A DNA stretch of 8,149 nt from DATBFU01 sp046735265 (GTDB lineage: Bacteria; Acidobacteriota; Thermoanaerobaculia; UBA5066; Gp7-AA6), in assembly GCA_046735265.1 (NCBI GenBank), contig JBKPSZ010000322.1:1-8149 (forward strand), read 5' to 3'. Positions 1 to 6,133 of the stretch are shown in pieces. How positions within the stretch are numbered: the first letter of the stretch is position 1; each line of letters starts with the position of its first letter. The notes below the pieces were generated by a model. That model was not told the DNA's origin. It saw only the letters and a list, made by a program, of their open reading frames with translations, and made no database searches. The position numbers were made by a program, and so were the translations under genes.

Positions 1-481
1 GAACAAGGCGTCCCGCAACAGGGACAAGGAGAAGGACAAGGAGTCGCCGGCGAGCGCCGCCTCGGCGCCGCAAGGCGGATCCCCCACCTCCGGCAGCGAC
101 TCGGGATCGGGTACCGGTACGAGCGCCAACCTGCCCGCCGCCGGTGCCGCGGCCGGGACGGTCGCGCCGTCGTCGCCGGAAGCCGCTCCTCCGGCCGCTT
201 CTTCCGAGCCGGCTCCGCCTCCGGCCTCGGAGGTCATCGAGTCCGAGAAGGCTCCCGCCCCCGAGAAAAGCAGCGACGCGACGTCGCAGCGCACGCGGTT
301 TGGCAGCTGGATCCTCGGCGCGGTCGCCGTTGCCGGCGCGATCCTCGTGTTCTTCTTGGTCGGCGGGCGGCGTCGTGACGAGCGTGTGTCGATCATCGAT
401 CGGGAATCGCTCGACCGGCCCGAGGTCGAGCGGCCGACGACCGGACGACGTCACCTGGAGCCTCATCCGCATCGCTTCTAA
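1..481 (+). CDS. C-terminal part of a single-pass membrane protein with a Pro/Ala/Ser linker (5' end outside window)
   Basis: The reading frame is open from base 2 to a TAA at 479-481 and gives 159 residues. Residues 1-15 are highly charged (K/D/E/R). Residues 16-95 are a low-complexity linker rich in Ala, Pro, Ser and Gly. Residues 101-122 form one hydrophobic helix, starting GSWILGAVAV and ending in FFLVGG. Directly after it comes RRRDER and a 37-residue polar tail. By the positive-inside rule the tail should be cytoplasmic and the linker with everything upstream outside, if the helix is used as a membrane anchor. A disordered linker before a membrane helix is common in surface proteins and in some signalling proteins, but no catalytic or binding domain is visible, so I assign no function. 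The missing N-terminal part would decide it. A strong terminator follows 20 bp downstream, so this is the last gene of its transcript. Confidence 0.7.
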   Translation, partial: NKASRNRDKEKDKESPASAASAPQGGSPTSGSDSGSGTGTSANLPAAGAAAGTVAPSSPEAAPPAASSEPAPPPASEVIESEKAPAPEKSSDATSQRTRFGSWILGAVAVAGAILVFFLVGGRRRDERVSIIDRESLDRPEVERPTTGRRHLEPHPHRF

Positions 482-500
482 CGCGTCGATCGGACTTTGC

Positions 501-543
501 CGGCGCCGGAGGGCCTGGGGCTTTCCGGCGCCGTTTTCGTTTT
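501..543 (+). terminator. Rho-independent terminator after the membrane-protein gene
   Basis: CGGCGCCGGA (501-510) and TCCGGCGCCG (524-533) form a perfect 10-bp stem. It can extend inward by two G-T pairs and two G-C pairs, leaving a 5-base loop. TTTTCGTTTT follows at once (534-543). GC stem plus T tract is the classic intrinsic terminator and fits the stop codon 20 bp upstream. Confidence 0.9.
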
Positions 544-813
544 CAGGCGTCCTGACCTTACGACCAGTCGGCGTCCCGCCGACCGACGCGCCGGAAGTCT
601 GTTCGACGGTCCCGGTTTTTCGCGGGAGTTCAGGGGTCGTCCGGCGGCCGGCGTCTGATCGCCCGACCGGCCTTTTCCGGCGCTCCACCTGACCGGCGCT
701 CGGGACTTCTTCCGTTCGCCGGGACAATTGTGCGCCCGACGCCCGCCTCCTACTGTCGCTTCACACTCAAGAAACAGCGGGCGTGGGGCCCGCCGAATCT
801 CGAGAGCCGAAAC
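544..813. other. Gene-free stretch between the terminator and the di-heme gene
   Basis: I find no convincing gene here; reading frames crossing it give Arg/Pro/Ser-rich translations without family resemblance. Visible structure is limited. There is a small hairpin with 7-bp arms at 567-573 and 577-583, and a 9-bp direct repeat CCGGCGCTC at 677-685 and 693-701. The 8-bp palindrome ACAATTGT at 724-731 overlaps the -35 of the promoter candidate at 728-756. The repeat and palindrome could be protein-binding sites upstream of the di-heme gene, but this is only suggestive. Confidence 0.5.
728..756 (+). promoter_or_regulatory. Weak sigma-70-type promoter candidate for the di-heme gene
   Basis: TTGTGC (728-733) and TACTGT (751-756) are separated by exactly 17 bp. 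Each hexamer matches only three of six positions of the TTGACA/TATAAT consensus. The spacing and the place, about 60 bp upstream of the ribosome binding site region, are right, but such matches arise easily by chance. Confidence 0.25.
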
Positions 814-823
814 GGAGGTAGGT

Positions 824-2011
824 ATGGGCTCGAGAGTTTCGATTCGAAGCGTCGGTCTTCTGGCCGGTCTTCTCGGCTCCGCGGCGCTCGTTCCAACGAG
901 CGGCTCGTCGCCGCCGGACTTCGGCCAGCCGTTGAACGGACTGACCGCCGAGCAGCTCGAGAGGTTCGCAGACGGGAAGGATGATTTCGAGGAGGTCGAA
1001 ACGGTCGAGGAGGGTCTCGGGCCCGTATTCAACGACGTCTCCTGCGCGACGTGCCACTCGGTTCCGACGGTCGGCGGCGGCAGCTCGCGGCTCGAGACCC
1101 GGTTCGGCTCACGACTCGCCAACGGTCAGTTCGATCCGCTCTCCAAGTTCGGAGGATCGCTGATTCAGGAACAAGGCATCGGCGCCGCCGGGGAATGCGA
1201 GTACCTGGCGGAGGTGGTTCCTCCTGAGGCAACGATCGTCGCGAAACGGAGAACGACTCCGCTCTTCGGTCTCGGACTCGTCGACGCCGTCCCCGACGGG
1301 ACGTTCTGGAATCTCTCGTTTGCCGAGAGATTCAACTCCGACCGGACGTCCGGGATCGTGAGCGTCGTCACGAACAATGCCACCGGCAAGCAGGCCGTCG
1401 GAAAGTTCGGGTGGAAGGGGCAGAATCCGACGCTCTTCCAGTTCTCGGGGGACGCGTACGTCAACGAGATGGGCATCACGAGCCCGGAGTTCCCGGACGA
1501 GAACTGCCCGGGCGGAGACTGCGATTCGCTTCGCTGCAATCCGATGGACGATGTCAACGACGACGGATCCGGAGTCGTCGCGTTCGCCGACTTCATGACG
1601 TTCCTCGCTCCGCCGCCTCGCGGGCCGATTAACGGTGCGGCTCTCCTGGGCGAGCGCGTGTTCGGGCAGCTCGGCTGCGACAGCTGCCACACGTCGACGC
1701 TCAGGAGCGGGTCCAACAGCGTCCAGGCGCTCGATCGGGTGACGTTCCACCCCTACTCCGACTTCCTCCTGCACGACATGGGCTCGCTCGGGGACGGCAT
1801 CACGCAGAACCGGGCGACGGGACGGCTGATGCGCACGGCGCCGCTCTGGGGCGTCCGAAAGCTCGAGACCCTGCTGCACGACGGACGGGCGACGACGTTC
1901 GAGGAGGCGATCCTGGCGCATGCCGGCCAGGCGCGTCGATCGCGCGAGCGCTTCGAGCGCCTCTCCTGGTGGGAAAGGCAGCAGCTCTATGCCTTCTTGA
2001 AGTCCCTGTAG
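824..2011 (+). CDS. Exported di-heme oxidoreductase, DHOR/DUF1111 family
   Basis: This 395-residue protein starts at the ATG at 824, chosen because GGAGG (814-818) lies 5 bp upstream; the in-frame ATG-less extension upstream to 728 has no such site and reads as Arg-rich noise. Residues 1-28 look like a Sec signal peptide (Arg at 4 and 8, then a Leu/Ala/Gly core). There are two c-type heme attachment motifs, CATCH at 74-78 and CDSCH at 285-289. Other segments typical of the DUF1111 (di-heme oxidoredictase, PF06537) family are TPLFGLGLVDAVPD (145-158), KFGWKGQNPTLFQFSGDAY around 194-212, EMGITS (215-220), LLHDMGSLGDG (315-325), RTAPLWGVR (337-345) and LLHDGRATTFEEAI (350-363). The family is distantly related to MauG and bacterial di-heme peroxidases; most members have no proven substrate. 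It should act in the periplasm with heme attached by the cytochrome c maturation system. Additional cysteines at 125, 228, 233 and 238 could form disulfides. It appears to be a single-gene unit; no imelysin-type partner is in the window. Confidence 0.93.
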   Translation: MGSRVSIRSVGLLAGLLGSAALVPTSGSSPPDFGQPLNGLTAEQLERFADGKDDFEEVETVEEGLGPVFNDVSCATCHSVPTVGGGSSRLETRFGSRLANGQFDPLSKFGGSLIQEQGIGAAGECEYLAEVVPPEATIVAKRRTTPLFGLGLVDAVPDGTFWNLSFAERFNSDRTSGIVSVVTNNATGKQAVGKFGWKGQNPTLFQFSGDAYVNEMGITSPEFPDENCPGGDCDSLRCNPMDDVNDDGSGVVAFADFMTFLAPPPRGPINGAALLGERVFGQLGCDSCHTSTLRSGSNSVQALDRVTFHPYSDFLLHDMGSLGDGITQNRATGRLMRTAPLWGVRKLETLLHDGRATTFEEAILAHAGQARRSRERFERLSWWERQQLYAFLKSL

Positions 2012-2024
2012 CTCCCGGAGACCC

Positions 2025-2047
2025 GGCGGCGGGGTCACCTCGCCGCC
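2025..2047 (+). terminator. Possible terminator hairpin after the di-heme gene (no T tract)
   Basis: GGCGGCGGGG (2025-2034) pairs with CCTCGCCGCC (2038-2047), including one G-T pair, around a 3-base loop. It starts 14 bp after the stop codon. The stem is strong, but no T run follows, so it may be a pause or mRNA-end structure rather than a true intrinsic terminator. Confidence 0.35.
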
Positions 2048-2104
2048 CTGCCGACAGGCCATCCGACGTTGCCCTCCCGCGAGCACCGCGGCTAGGCTCG
2101 CGGC

Positions 2105-2776
2105 GTGGCGCGTTTCCGGCTCCGCTTTCCCCTCCGGGACATCCCGAGATGGGCGGCAGCATCGGGAGACCCGGACGACCCGGAGCTCGCCGCGATCGCG
2201 GCGCGGGCGAGGCGATCGGGATACCTCCGCAAGCGCGACCTGCTGCGGCTCGCACGATGGAAGACCCCGCGGAGCCGCCCGCGCGTCGAGGCCAACGACC
2301 CGTCGACCGTTCGCGCGTTGACGCGAAAGGCGTTCGCCTCGAAAGACGAGCGCGCGCGCATCGAGCTCCTGACGCGCCTCGCGGGGGTCGGATGGCCGAC
2401 GGCATCCGTCCTCCTGCACTTCTGCCACGCCGATCCCTACCCGATCCTGGACGTGCGGGCCCTCTGGTCGTTCGGCATCGAGCGGCCGCCGGCGTACCGA
2501 TTCGAGTTCTGGTGGCGATACACGCTCGCGTGCCGGAGGGCCGCCGCGCGCGCGGGTTGCTCGATGCGGACTCTCGACCGCGCCGCCTGGCAGTTCTCGG
2601 TGGCGCGGCAGCCTGCGACGGCTCGAAGGACAACTTCCCGGCGCCGGCTCTCCCGTTCCGGGATCCGCCGTCCCCGGATCAGTGCCGCGGAGGGACGGCG
2701 CGCGTCCTCGGGCGCGACGGGCAATCGCTCCCGTCGGGGCAGAGATTCCTCGGCGCCGCCGACCGGAGGTAGGTGA
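2105..2776 (+). CDS. HhH-GPD (MutY-like) DNA glycosylase-related protein, uncharacterised, with an odd C-terminal extension
   Basis: This 223-residue reading frame starts at GTG 2105; an in-frame TAG at 2093-2095 rules out longer versions, and no clear Shine-Dalgarno is seen. Residues 90-123 carry a helix-hairpin-helix signature: LAGVGWPTASVLL (92-104), then YPILD (112-116). In E. coli MutY the corresponding stretch runs from PGVGRSTAG to PILDGNV, with the same 19-residue distance from GVG to the catalytic Asp, so D116 is the likely equivalent. The Lys of bifunctional glycosylases is absent from the hairpin, and no C-terminal Cys4 iron-sulfur motif is present. Other motifs I associate with a conserved bacterial family of unknown role are RWKTPRS (51-57), FEFWWRY (133-139) and MRTLDRAAWQFS (154-165). 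Recognisable homology appears to end near 170; residues 171-223 are Arg/Ser-rich, match nothing I know and overlap the convergent gene by 98 bp, so they may be read-through after loss of the original stop. DNA base excision is inference only. Confidence 0.75.
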   Translation: MARFRLRFPLRDIPRWAAASGDPDDPELAAIAARARRSGYLRKRDLLRLARWKTPRSRPRVEANDPSTVRALTRKAFASKDERARIELLTRLAGVGWPTASVLLHFCHADPYPILDVRALWSFGIERPPAYRFEFWWRYTLACRRAAARAGCSMRTLDRAAWQFSVARQPATARRTTSRRRLSRSGIRRPRISAAEGRRASSGATGNRSRRGRDSSAPPTGGR

Positions 2777-5700
2777 ACGCCCCGAGCAGCCGGCCGCTCG
2801 AGCCGTCGGGGTTCTCGACGGAAACTTCGACCGGCCCCGCCGCGTGGGGCGGCGCGACCACGGACACGAGCGTGGGACCGATCCGCTGGAGCGCCGTCGC
2901 TTCCACCCCCCCGAATCGCGCCCGGGCTCCTTCGACGAATCCCGTCCCCGTCAACAGGACCTCGGTCCCCCCGTTTTCCGGGGAGACGCGCGAAGTGATT
3001 CCCGTCACCTGAGGCGCATCGCGCCCCGAGGAAAGCCGCACCGTCACCGGAACCGTCGAGACCTCGGCGGCGAGATATCCCGTCAGCTGGAGTCGGACGG
3101 TCCGACCGGCTTCGACGAACAGGGTCACGAGGGAGGAGGTTCGCGCGCAGGCCGTTTCGTCGGTGCGAGGAGTGTCGTCGTTGCATCCATTCGCGACGAC
3201 TTCGAGCGTTCCGCAGGCCGACCCGGTGAAGGCGGTCAGCACGGTGTCCGCCATCGTTCCGCAGGTGGAGACCTCGTAGAAGTCGGTCGAAGCAGGAGTG
3301 AATTCGAGCCACACGGACCCGAAGACGCCGACGCCTCCGAAACCGAGACAGTCCGGAACCGGATCGCCCGGCTGCGGGGTCGCCGACTCGTTGTTGACGA
3401 GGACCGTCGCCGGAAACGGGCCGGCGCCCGGCAGGGACAGGGGCCGCGCGCAGTCGTCGGAAGACTCGGGAACCGTCACCGTCACGAACGTCGAAGCGGT
3501 GGCTCCGCTTCCGTCCACGGCGGTGAGACTGACGGGAAAGATCCCGGCGCGCCGGAAAGTGTGAGAGATCGTCGTCTCGCCGCGGCCGACGCGGACCGTT
3601 TCCCACGTGTCGGGGAAAGTCCATGTCCCGGCGACGGAGTCGCCGGCATCCTCGTCGGACAACCGCCCGGCGAACTCGACGATCTCTCCGACGGAGCTCC
3701 GGATCGAAGCGTTCGGAGAGAGGAGCGTCGCGAGGGGCGGCCGGTTGCCCGGGGGCGGGATCTCGAGCTCCCAGACTCCGCGGCCGTGAGTCGCGATGCG
3801 CGCGAGCGATCCGTCCTCGGAGATCTCGAGGTCGTGCACGGAGACGGCCGGGAGATTCGTTCCGAACCGCGACCAGCTGGCGCCGCGATCGGCCGAGCGA
3901 AAAACGCCCACGTCCATTCCGCAGAAGAGGACGTCCCGGTCGGTCGGATCCACGCGGACGACGATCGCCGCGAAGGAGGCGGGCAATCCCGATGCCCGCG
4001 CCTCCCAGTGCGCGCCGCCGTCCGTCGTCCGAAACAGAGCCGGACCGACCGTCGTCGCGATCGCCGCGTAGGCGGCGTTCGGATCGGCCGGGTCCACCTC
4101 GATCCCGTTCACGCGCGCTTCGGGCAGACCCGCGGAGGCGTCCTGCCAGGTGCGGCCCGCGTCCGACGAGCGGTACACCGAGCGGCCCGACGCGACCCAG
4201 ACGACGTTCGGCGCGGAGGGAGCGATTGCAATCGCCGACACCGACTCGAAGGGATCCCACGGCGCACCGGTCGCCGTGACCGCCGGCAGGGGAATCCACG
4301 CATCGCCGGCGTCCGACGAACGCCAGATCCGCCAGGATCCGGTGTAGATCGTCGTCGGCGTTCCCGGCGCGAGGGCGAAGACCGTGCGGAAGGGGCGGGT
4401 CTCGCCGGGGTCGTAGGGCGGCGTGATCCGGGCGAACGAGACCGCCGGCGCTCCGGCGTCCCGCGACCGGAAGATCCCTCCGTTCTGCACCGTGGCGTAG
4501 AGGAGATTCGGCGCCTGCGGGCTCGCGGCGCACTCGAAGCCGTCCGCTCCGAGGATCTTCCGCCACTCGTCGCCCCCCGCATCGGGGCGCTGGCCGGTCC
4601 CGTTGTCCTGGGAGCCCGCCACGATCCGGTTGCGATGCGCGAGGTCGTTGCCCAGCGCGTAGTACTGGCGCGTCACGAGCCCGTCGTTGCGCGGGGTCAT
4701 CGAGGCGCCGCGGTCCGCGCTCACGAAGATGCCGCCGTCGTTCGCGACCCAGAGCGTCGAGCCCTGGTACTGGAAGTCGTGCTGATCCACGTGGAAGTCG
4801 GGCTGCACGTTCGCCCTCCAGGTCGCGCCGCCGTCCGTCGTGCGGATGGCGAGAACGCCGCCGGCCAGCACCGTGTCCGGGTCTCCGGGCGCCACGACGA
4901 GGGCGTTGTCGTACCAGGATTGCCGGTTGAAGTAGGCGGCGACGTCGCCGTCGGGATGGTTGGTCACGGACGGCAGGTCGGTCCAGTTCTCGCCGCCGTC
5001 GGTCGTCTTGTACACGTGCGCGAGGAGCAGCCCGTCCGGGTTCGCCAGCGAGGTCGCGGCATAGAGCACCCGCGGATCGGAGGGGCTCATGGCGAGCGAC
5101 AGGCGCTCGGTGAACGGATCCTCGGCGTCGACCGGCAGACCGCGGCTCCGGCTCGACCACGTGACCCCTCCGTCGGTGGACTTCAGGACGCGCGCCGCAC
5201 CTTGCGTGCACCCGTTGGCGCACCAGGTCGCCGCATAGAGGATGTCCGGCGACCCCGGAGTGCGGAGGACCTCCGTCACGAGACCGTACGCCCGGGAAGG
5301 GATCGAGAAGGTCCAGGTGCGGCCTCCGTCGGTCGAGCGGGCGCCGCCGTTCTCCATGCCCGCGAAGAGCTCCTCCGCGCGAGACGGGTGAACCGAGATT
5401 CGGAAGAAGGAGCGCGCCACGATCGTCTCGGGCAGCGACCACGTCGCTCCCGCGTCCCGGGAGACGAGGAGGCCGATTCCGGGGATGAAGCCGCCGAATC
5501 CCCCCTCTCCCGTCCCGAGGTAGATCGTGTCCGGCGCGGAAGGTGCGATCGCCAGGGCTCCGACCGAAAGGTCGGGCAGATCCTCGGTCAGCGGACGCCA
5601 GGTCGCGCCGCCGTCTTCGGTCTTCCACACCCCGCCGCCGGCCGCGCCCGCGTAAACGGTTCCCGCGCGCGACGGATGCGGAGTGATCGCGGTCATGCGG

Positions 5701-5978
5701 CCGGCGCCGTTCGTCGGACCGAGCGAAACCCATCGCGAGCCCTCGACGCCGAGACGTTCCCTCCCCCCGCGCGCGGCGAGGCGGCGCTCGACCTCCTGCC
5801 GCACGGCGCGGAGTCTCCGCTCGGGATCGATCCGTCCGCCGTCGCCGTGTTGCAGCGCGTAGAGACGAAAGCGTCCGAGAATTTCCTCGGGGCCGTCGGA
5901 CTCTCCGTTCTCCGGTGATTCGGCGCCGCGAACCACCGCCGCAACCGCGAAGAGCAATGCGATGAATCGCGCCGTCAT
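2679..5978 (-). CDS. Secreted Asp-box (BNR) beta-propeller protein with PKD, prepeptidase-C-like and IPT/TIG domains
   Basis: This is a 1099-residue protein. I place the start at the ATG at 5978 because MTARFIALLFAVAAVVRGA is a credible signal peptide; the frame extends upstream without stop but reads as Arg-rich noncoding sequence. No clear Shine-Dalgarno precedes it. Residues 88-745 form one or two beta-propellers with at least twelve Asp-box repeats (S/T-x-D-x-G-x-T-W): at 119-127, 171-180, 214-222, 266-274, 324-332, 379-387, 419-427 (W lost), 504-512 (degenerate), 553-561, 603-611, 650-658 and 694-702. SQDNG (456-460) and THGRGVWELEI (730-740) are hallmarks of sialidase-like/VPS10-type 'BNR glycosyl hydrolase' proteins, most of which have no demonstrated hydrolase activity. 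Residues about 746-837 resemble a PKD domain, 840-984 a Cys-rich prepeptidase-C-like domain (GCNDD at 931-935) and 988-1071 an IPT/TIG domain. The last 28 residues are Arg/Pro-rich. The protein is probably extracellular and adhesive or carbohydrate-binding. A 6-bp-stem hairpin (2662-2680) begins at the stop codon without a T tract. Confidence 0.92.
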   Translation of the reverse strand: MTARFIALLFAVAAVVRGAESPENGESDGPEEILGRFRLYALQHGDGGRIDPERRLRAVRQEVERRLAARGGRERLGVEGSRWVSLGPTNGAGRMTAITPHPSRAGTVYAGAAGGGVWKTEDGGATWRPLTEDLPDLSVGALAIAPSAPDTIYLGTGEGGFGGFIPGIGLLVSRDAGATWSLPETIVARSFFRISVHPSRAEELFAGMENGGARSTDGGRTWTFSIPSRAYGLVTEVLRTPGSPDILYAATWCANGCTQGAARVLKSTDGGVTWSSRSRGLPVDAEDPFTERLSLAMSPSDPRVLYAATSLANPDGLLLAHVYKTTDGGENWTDLPSVTNHPDGDVAAYFNRQSWYDNALVVAPGDPDTVLAGGVLAIRTTDGGATWRANVQPDFHVDQHDFQYQGSTLWVANDGGIFVSADRGASMTPRNDGLVTRQYYALGNDLAHRNRIVAGSQDNGTGQRPDAGGDEWRKILGADGFECAASPQAPNLLYATVQNGGIFRSRDAGAPAVSFARITPPYDPGETRPFRTVFALAPGTPTTIYTGSWRIWRSSDAGDAWIPLPAVTATGAPWDPFESVSAIAIAPSAPNVVWVASGRSVYRSSDAGRTWQDASAGLPEARVNGIEVDPADPNAAYAAIATTVGPALFRTTDGGAHWEARASGLPASFAAIVVRVDPTDRDVLFCGMDVGVFRSADRGASWSRFGTNLPAVSVHDLEISEDGSLARIATHGRGVWELEIPPPGNRPPLATLLSPNASIRSSVGEIVEFAGRLSDEDAGDSVAGTWTFPDTWETVRVGRGETTISHTFRRAGIFPVSLTAVDGSGATASTFVTVTVPESSDDCARPLSLPGAGPFPATVLVNNESATPQPGDPVPDCLGFGGVGVFGSVWLEFTPASTDFYEVSTCGTMADTVLTAFTGSACGTLEVVANGCNDDTPRTDETACARTSSLVTLFVEAGRTVRLQLTGYLAAEVSTVPVTVRLSSGRDAPQVTGITSRVSPENGGTEVLLTGTGFVEGARARFGGVEATALQRIGPTLVSVVAPPHAAGPVEVSVENPDGSSGRLLGAFTYLRSAAPRNLCPDGSDCPSRPRTRAVPPRH
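4818..4835 (-). repeat. DNA copy of an Asp-box repeat, identical to 5598-5615
   Basis: The same 18 bases occur here and at 5598-5615. On the minus strand they encode DGGATW plus flanking bases, that is the Asp-boxes at residues 382-387 and 122-127 of the propeller protein. Many looser copies lie in between. The repetition is explained by coding and is not a mobile or CRISPR repeat. Confidence 0.8.
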
Positions 5979-5996
5979 GACGAACCGGGTGGCCCG

Positions 5997-6025
5997 AGCT
6001 AATCGCGCGCGGGTCGGCGGGTCAA
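5997..6025 (-). promoter_or_regulatory. Weak sigma-70-type promoter candidate for the propeller-protein gene
   Basis: On the minus strand TTGACC (6025-6020), five of six matches to the -35 consensus, is followed after 17 bp by TTAGCT (6002-5997), a poor -10 with only its first and last T matching. It lies 19 bp upstream of the ATG, which would give a short leader. The good -35 makes it worth listing, but the -10 does not support it well. Confidence 0.25.
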
Positions 6026-6028
6026 GAT

Positions 6029-6055
6029 CGCGGGATTCTCGACAAAATTCCCGCG
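6029..6055. promoter_or_regulatory. Inverted repeat, candidate activator/operator site in the divergent control region
   Basis: CGCGGGA (6029-6035) and TCCCGCG (6049-6055) are perfect 7-base arms around 13 bases. The centre, 6042, lies 75 bp upstream of the start predicted for the sigma-54 promoter at 6091-6106, the distance expected for an enhancer-binding-protein site. It also lies just upstream of the -35 candidate of the divergent gene. Binding is inference. Confidence 0.35.
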
Positions 6056-6090
6056 GCGAAAATCTTCTTGCCCAGGTACTTCCGCCCTTC

Positions 6091-6106
6091 TGGCACCCCC
6101 GTTGCA
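6091..6106 (+). promoter_or_regulatory. Sigma-54 (RpoN) type -24/-12 promoter for the DUF6600 operon
   Basis: TGGCAC (6091-6096), five bases, then TTGCA (6102-6106) match the RpoN consensus TGGCACG-N4-TTGCA with one mismatch (C for G at the seventh base). The invariant GG (6092-6093) and GC (6104-6105) are exactly 10 bp apart. Taking C6105 as -12 puts transcription start near 6117, only about 17 bases before the GTG start codon and just upstream of the Shine-Dalgarno. Position, spacing and strand are all right for a promoter of this operon. RpoN promoters need an AAA+ enhancer-binding protein, which is not encoded in this window. Confidence 0.65.
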
Positions 6107-6109
6107 CCT

Positions 6110-6131
6110 TCCCTCCTCGAGAAAGGAGGGA
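6110..6131 (+). promoter_or_regulatory. Hairpin covering the Shine-Dalgarno of the DUF6600 gene
   Basis: TCCCTCCT (6110-6117) is perfectly complementary to AGGAGGGA (6124-6131) across a 6-base loop. The 3' arm contains the entire Shine-Dalgarno AGGAGG (6124-6129), which lies 4 bp before GTG 6134. In a transcript started upstream of 6110 the ribosome binding site would be locked in the stem; a transcript started near 6117 from the sigma-54 site would lack nearly all of the 5' arm. The pairing is seen directly; the regulatory role is inferred. Confidence 0.5.
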
Positions 6132-6133
6132 CC

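Noticed and set aside
144..692. Open frame of 182 codons over the window start and intergenic region
   Set aside because: It is extremely Arg/Pro/Ser-rich and runs straight through the strong terminator at 501-543. The frame ending at 481 has a sensible membrane helix and fits better.
728..823. Longer N-terminus for the di-heme protein
   Set aside because: The added residues are Arg-rich, would hide the signal peptide, and the GGAGG at 814-818 points to ATG 824.
1551..1590. EF-hand-like or dockerin-like DVNDDGSG stretch in the di-heme protein (residues 243-250)
   Set aside because: The loop lacks the acidic residue at position 12 and has no EF-hand helices around it; it lies in a variable loop of the DUF1111 fold.
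1109..2428. A 439-codon minus-strand frame across the di-heme gene
   Set aside because: It is antisense to a gene with two heme motifs and clear family motifs; the translation is Arg/Glu/Val-rich noise.
4700..5640. Many similar short GC-rich repeats, as in a CRISPR or tandem array
   Set aside because: They are imperfect, irregularly spaced and in frame, and are explained by the Asp-box repeats of the encoded propeller.
2437..5733. A 1098-codon open frame on the minus strand in another frame of the propeller gene
   Set aside because: It is an Arg/Gly-rich, low-complexity frame shadow of the same gene with no family resemblance.
2682..5918. A 1078-codon open frame on the plus strand, antisense to the propeller gene
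   Set aside because: Its translation is Arg/Gly/Asp-rich without domains. The opposite-strand frame has signal peptide, Asp-boxes, PKD and IPT domains. Long antisense frames are expected opposite high-GC genes because stop codons are rare there.
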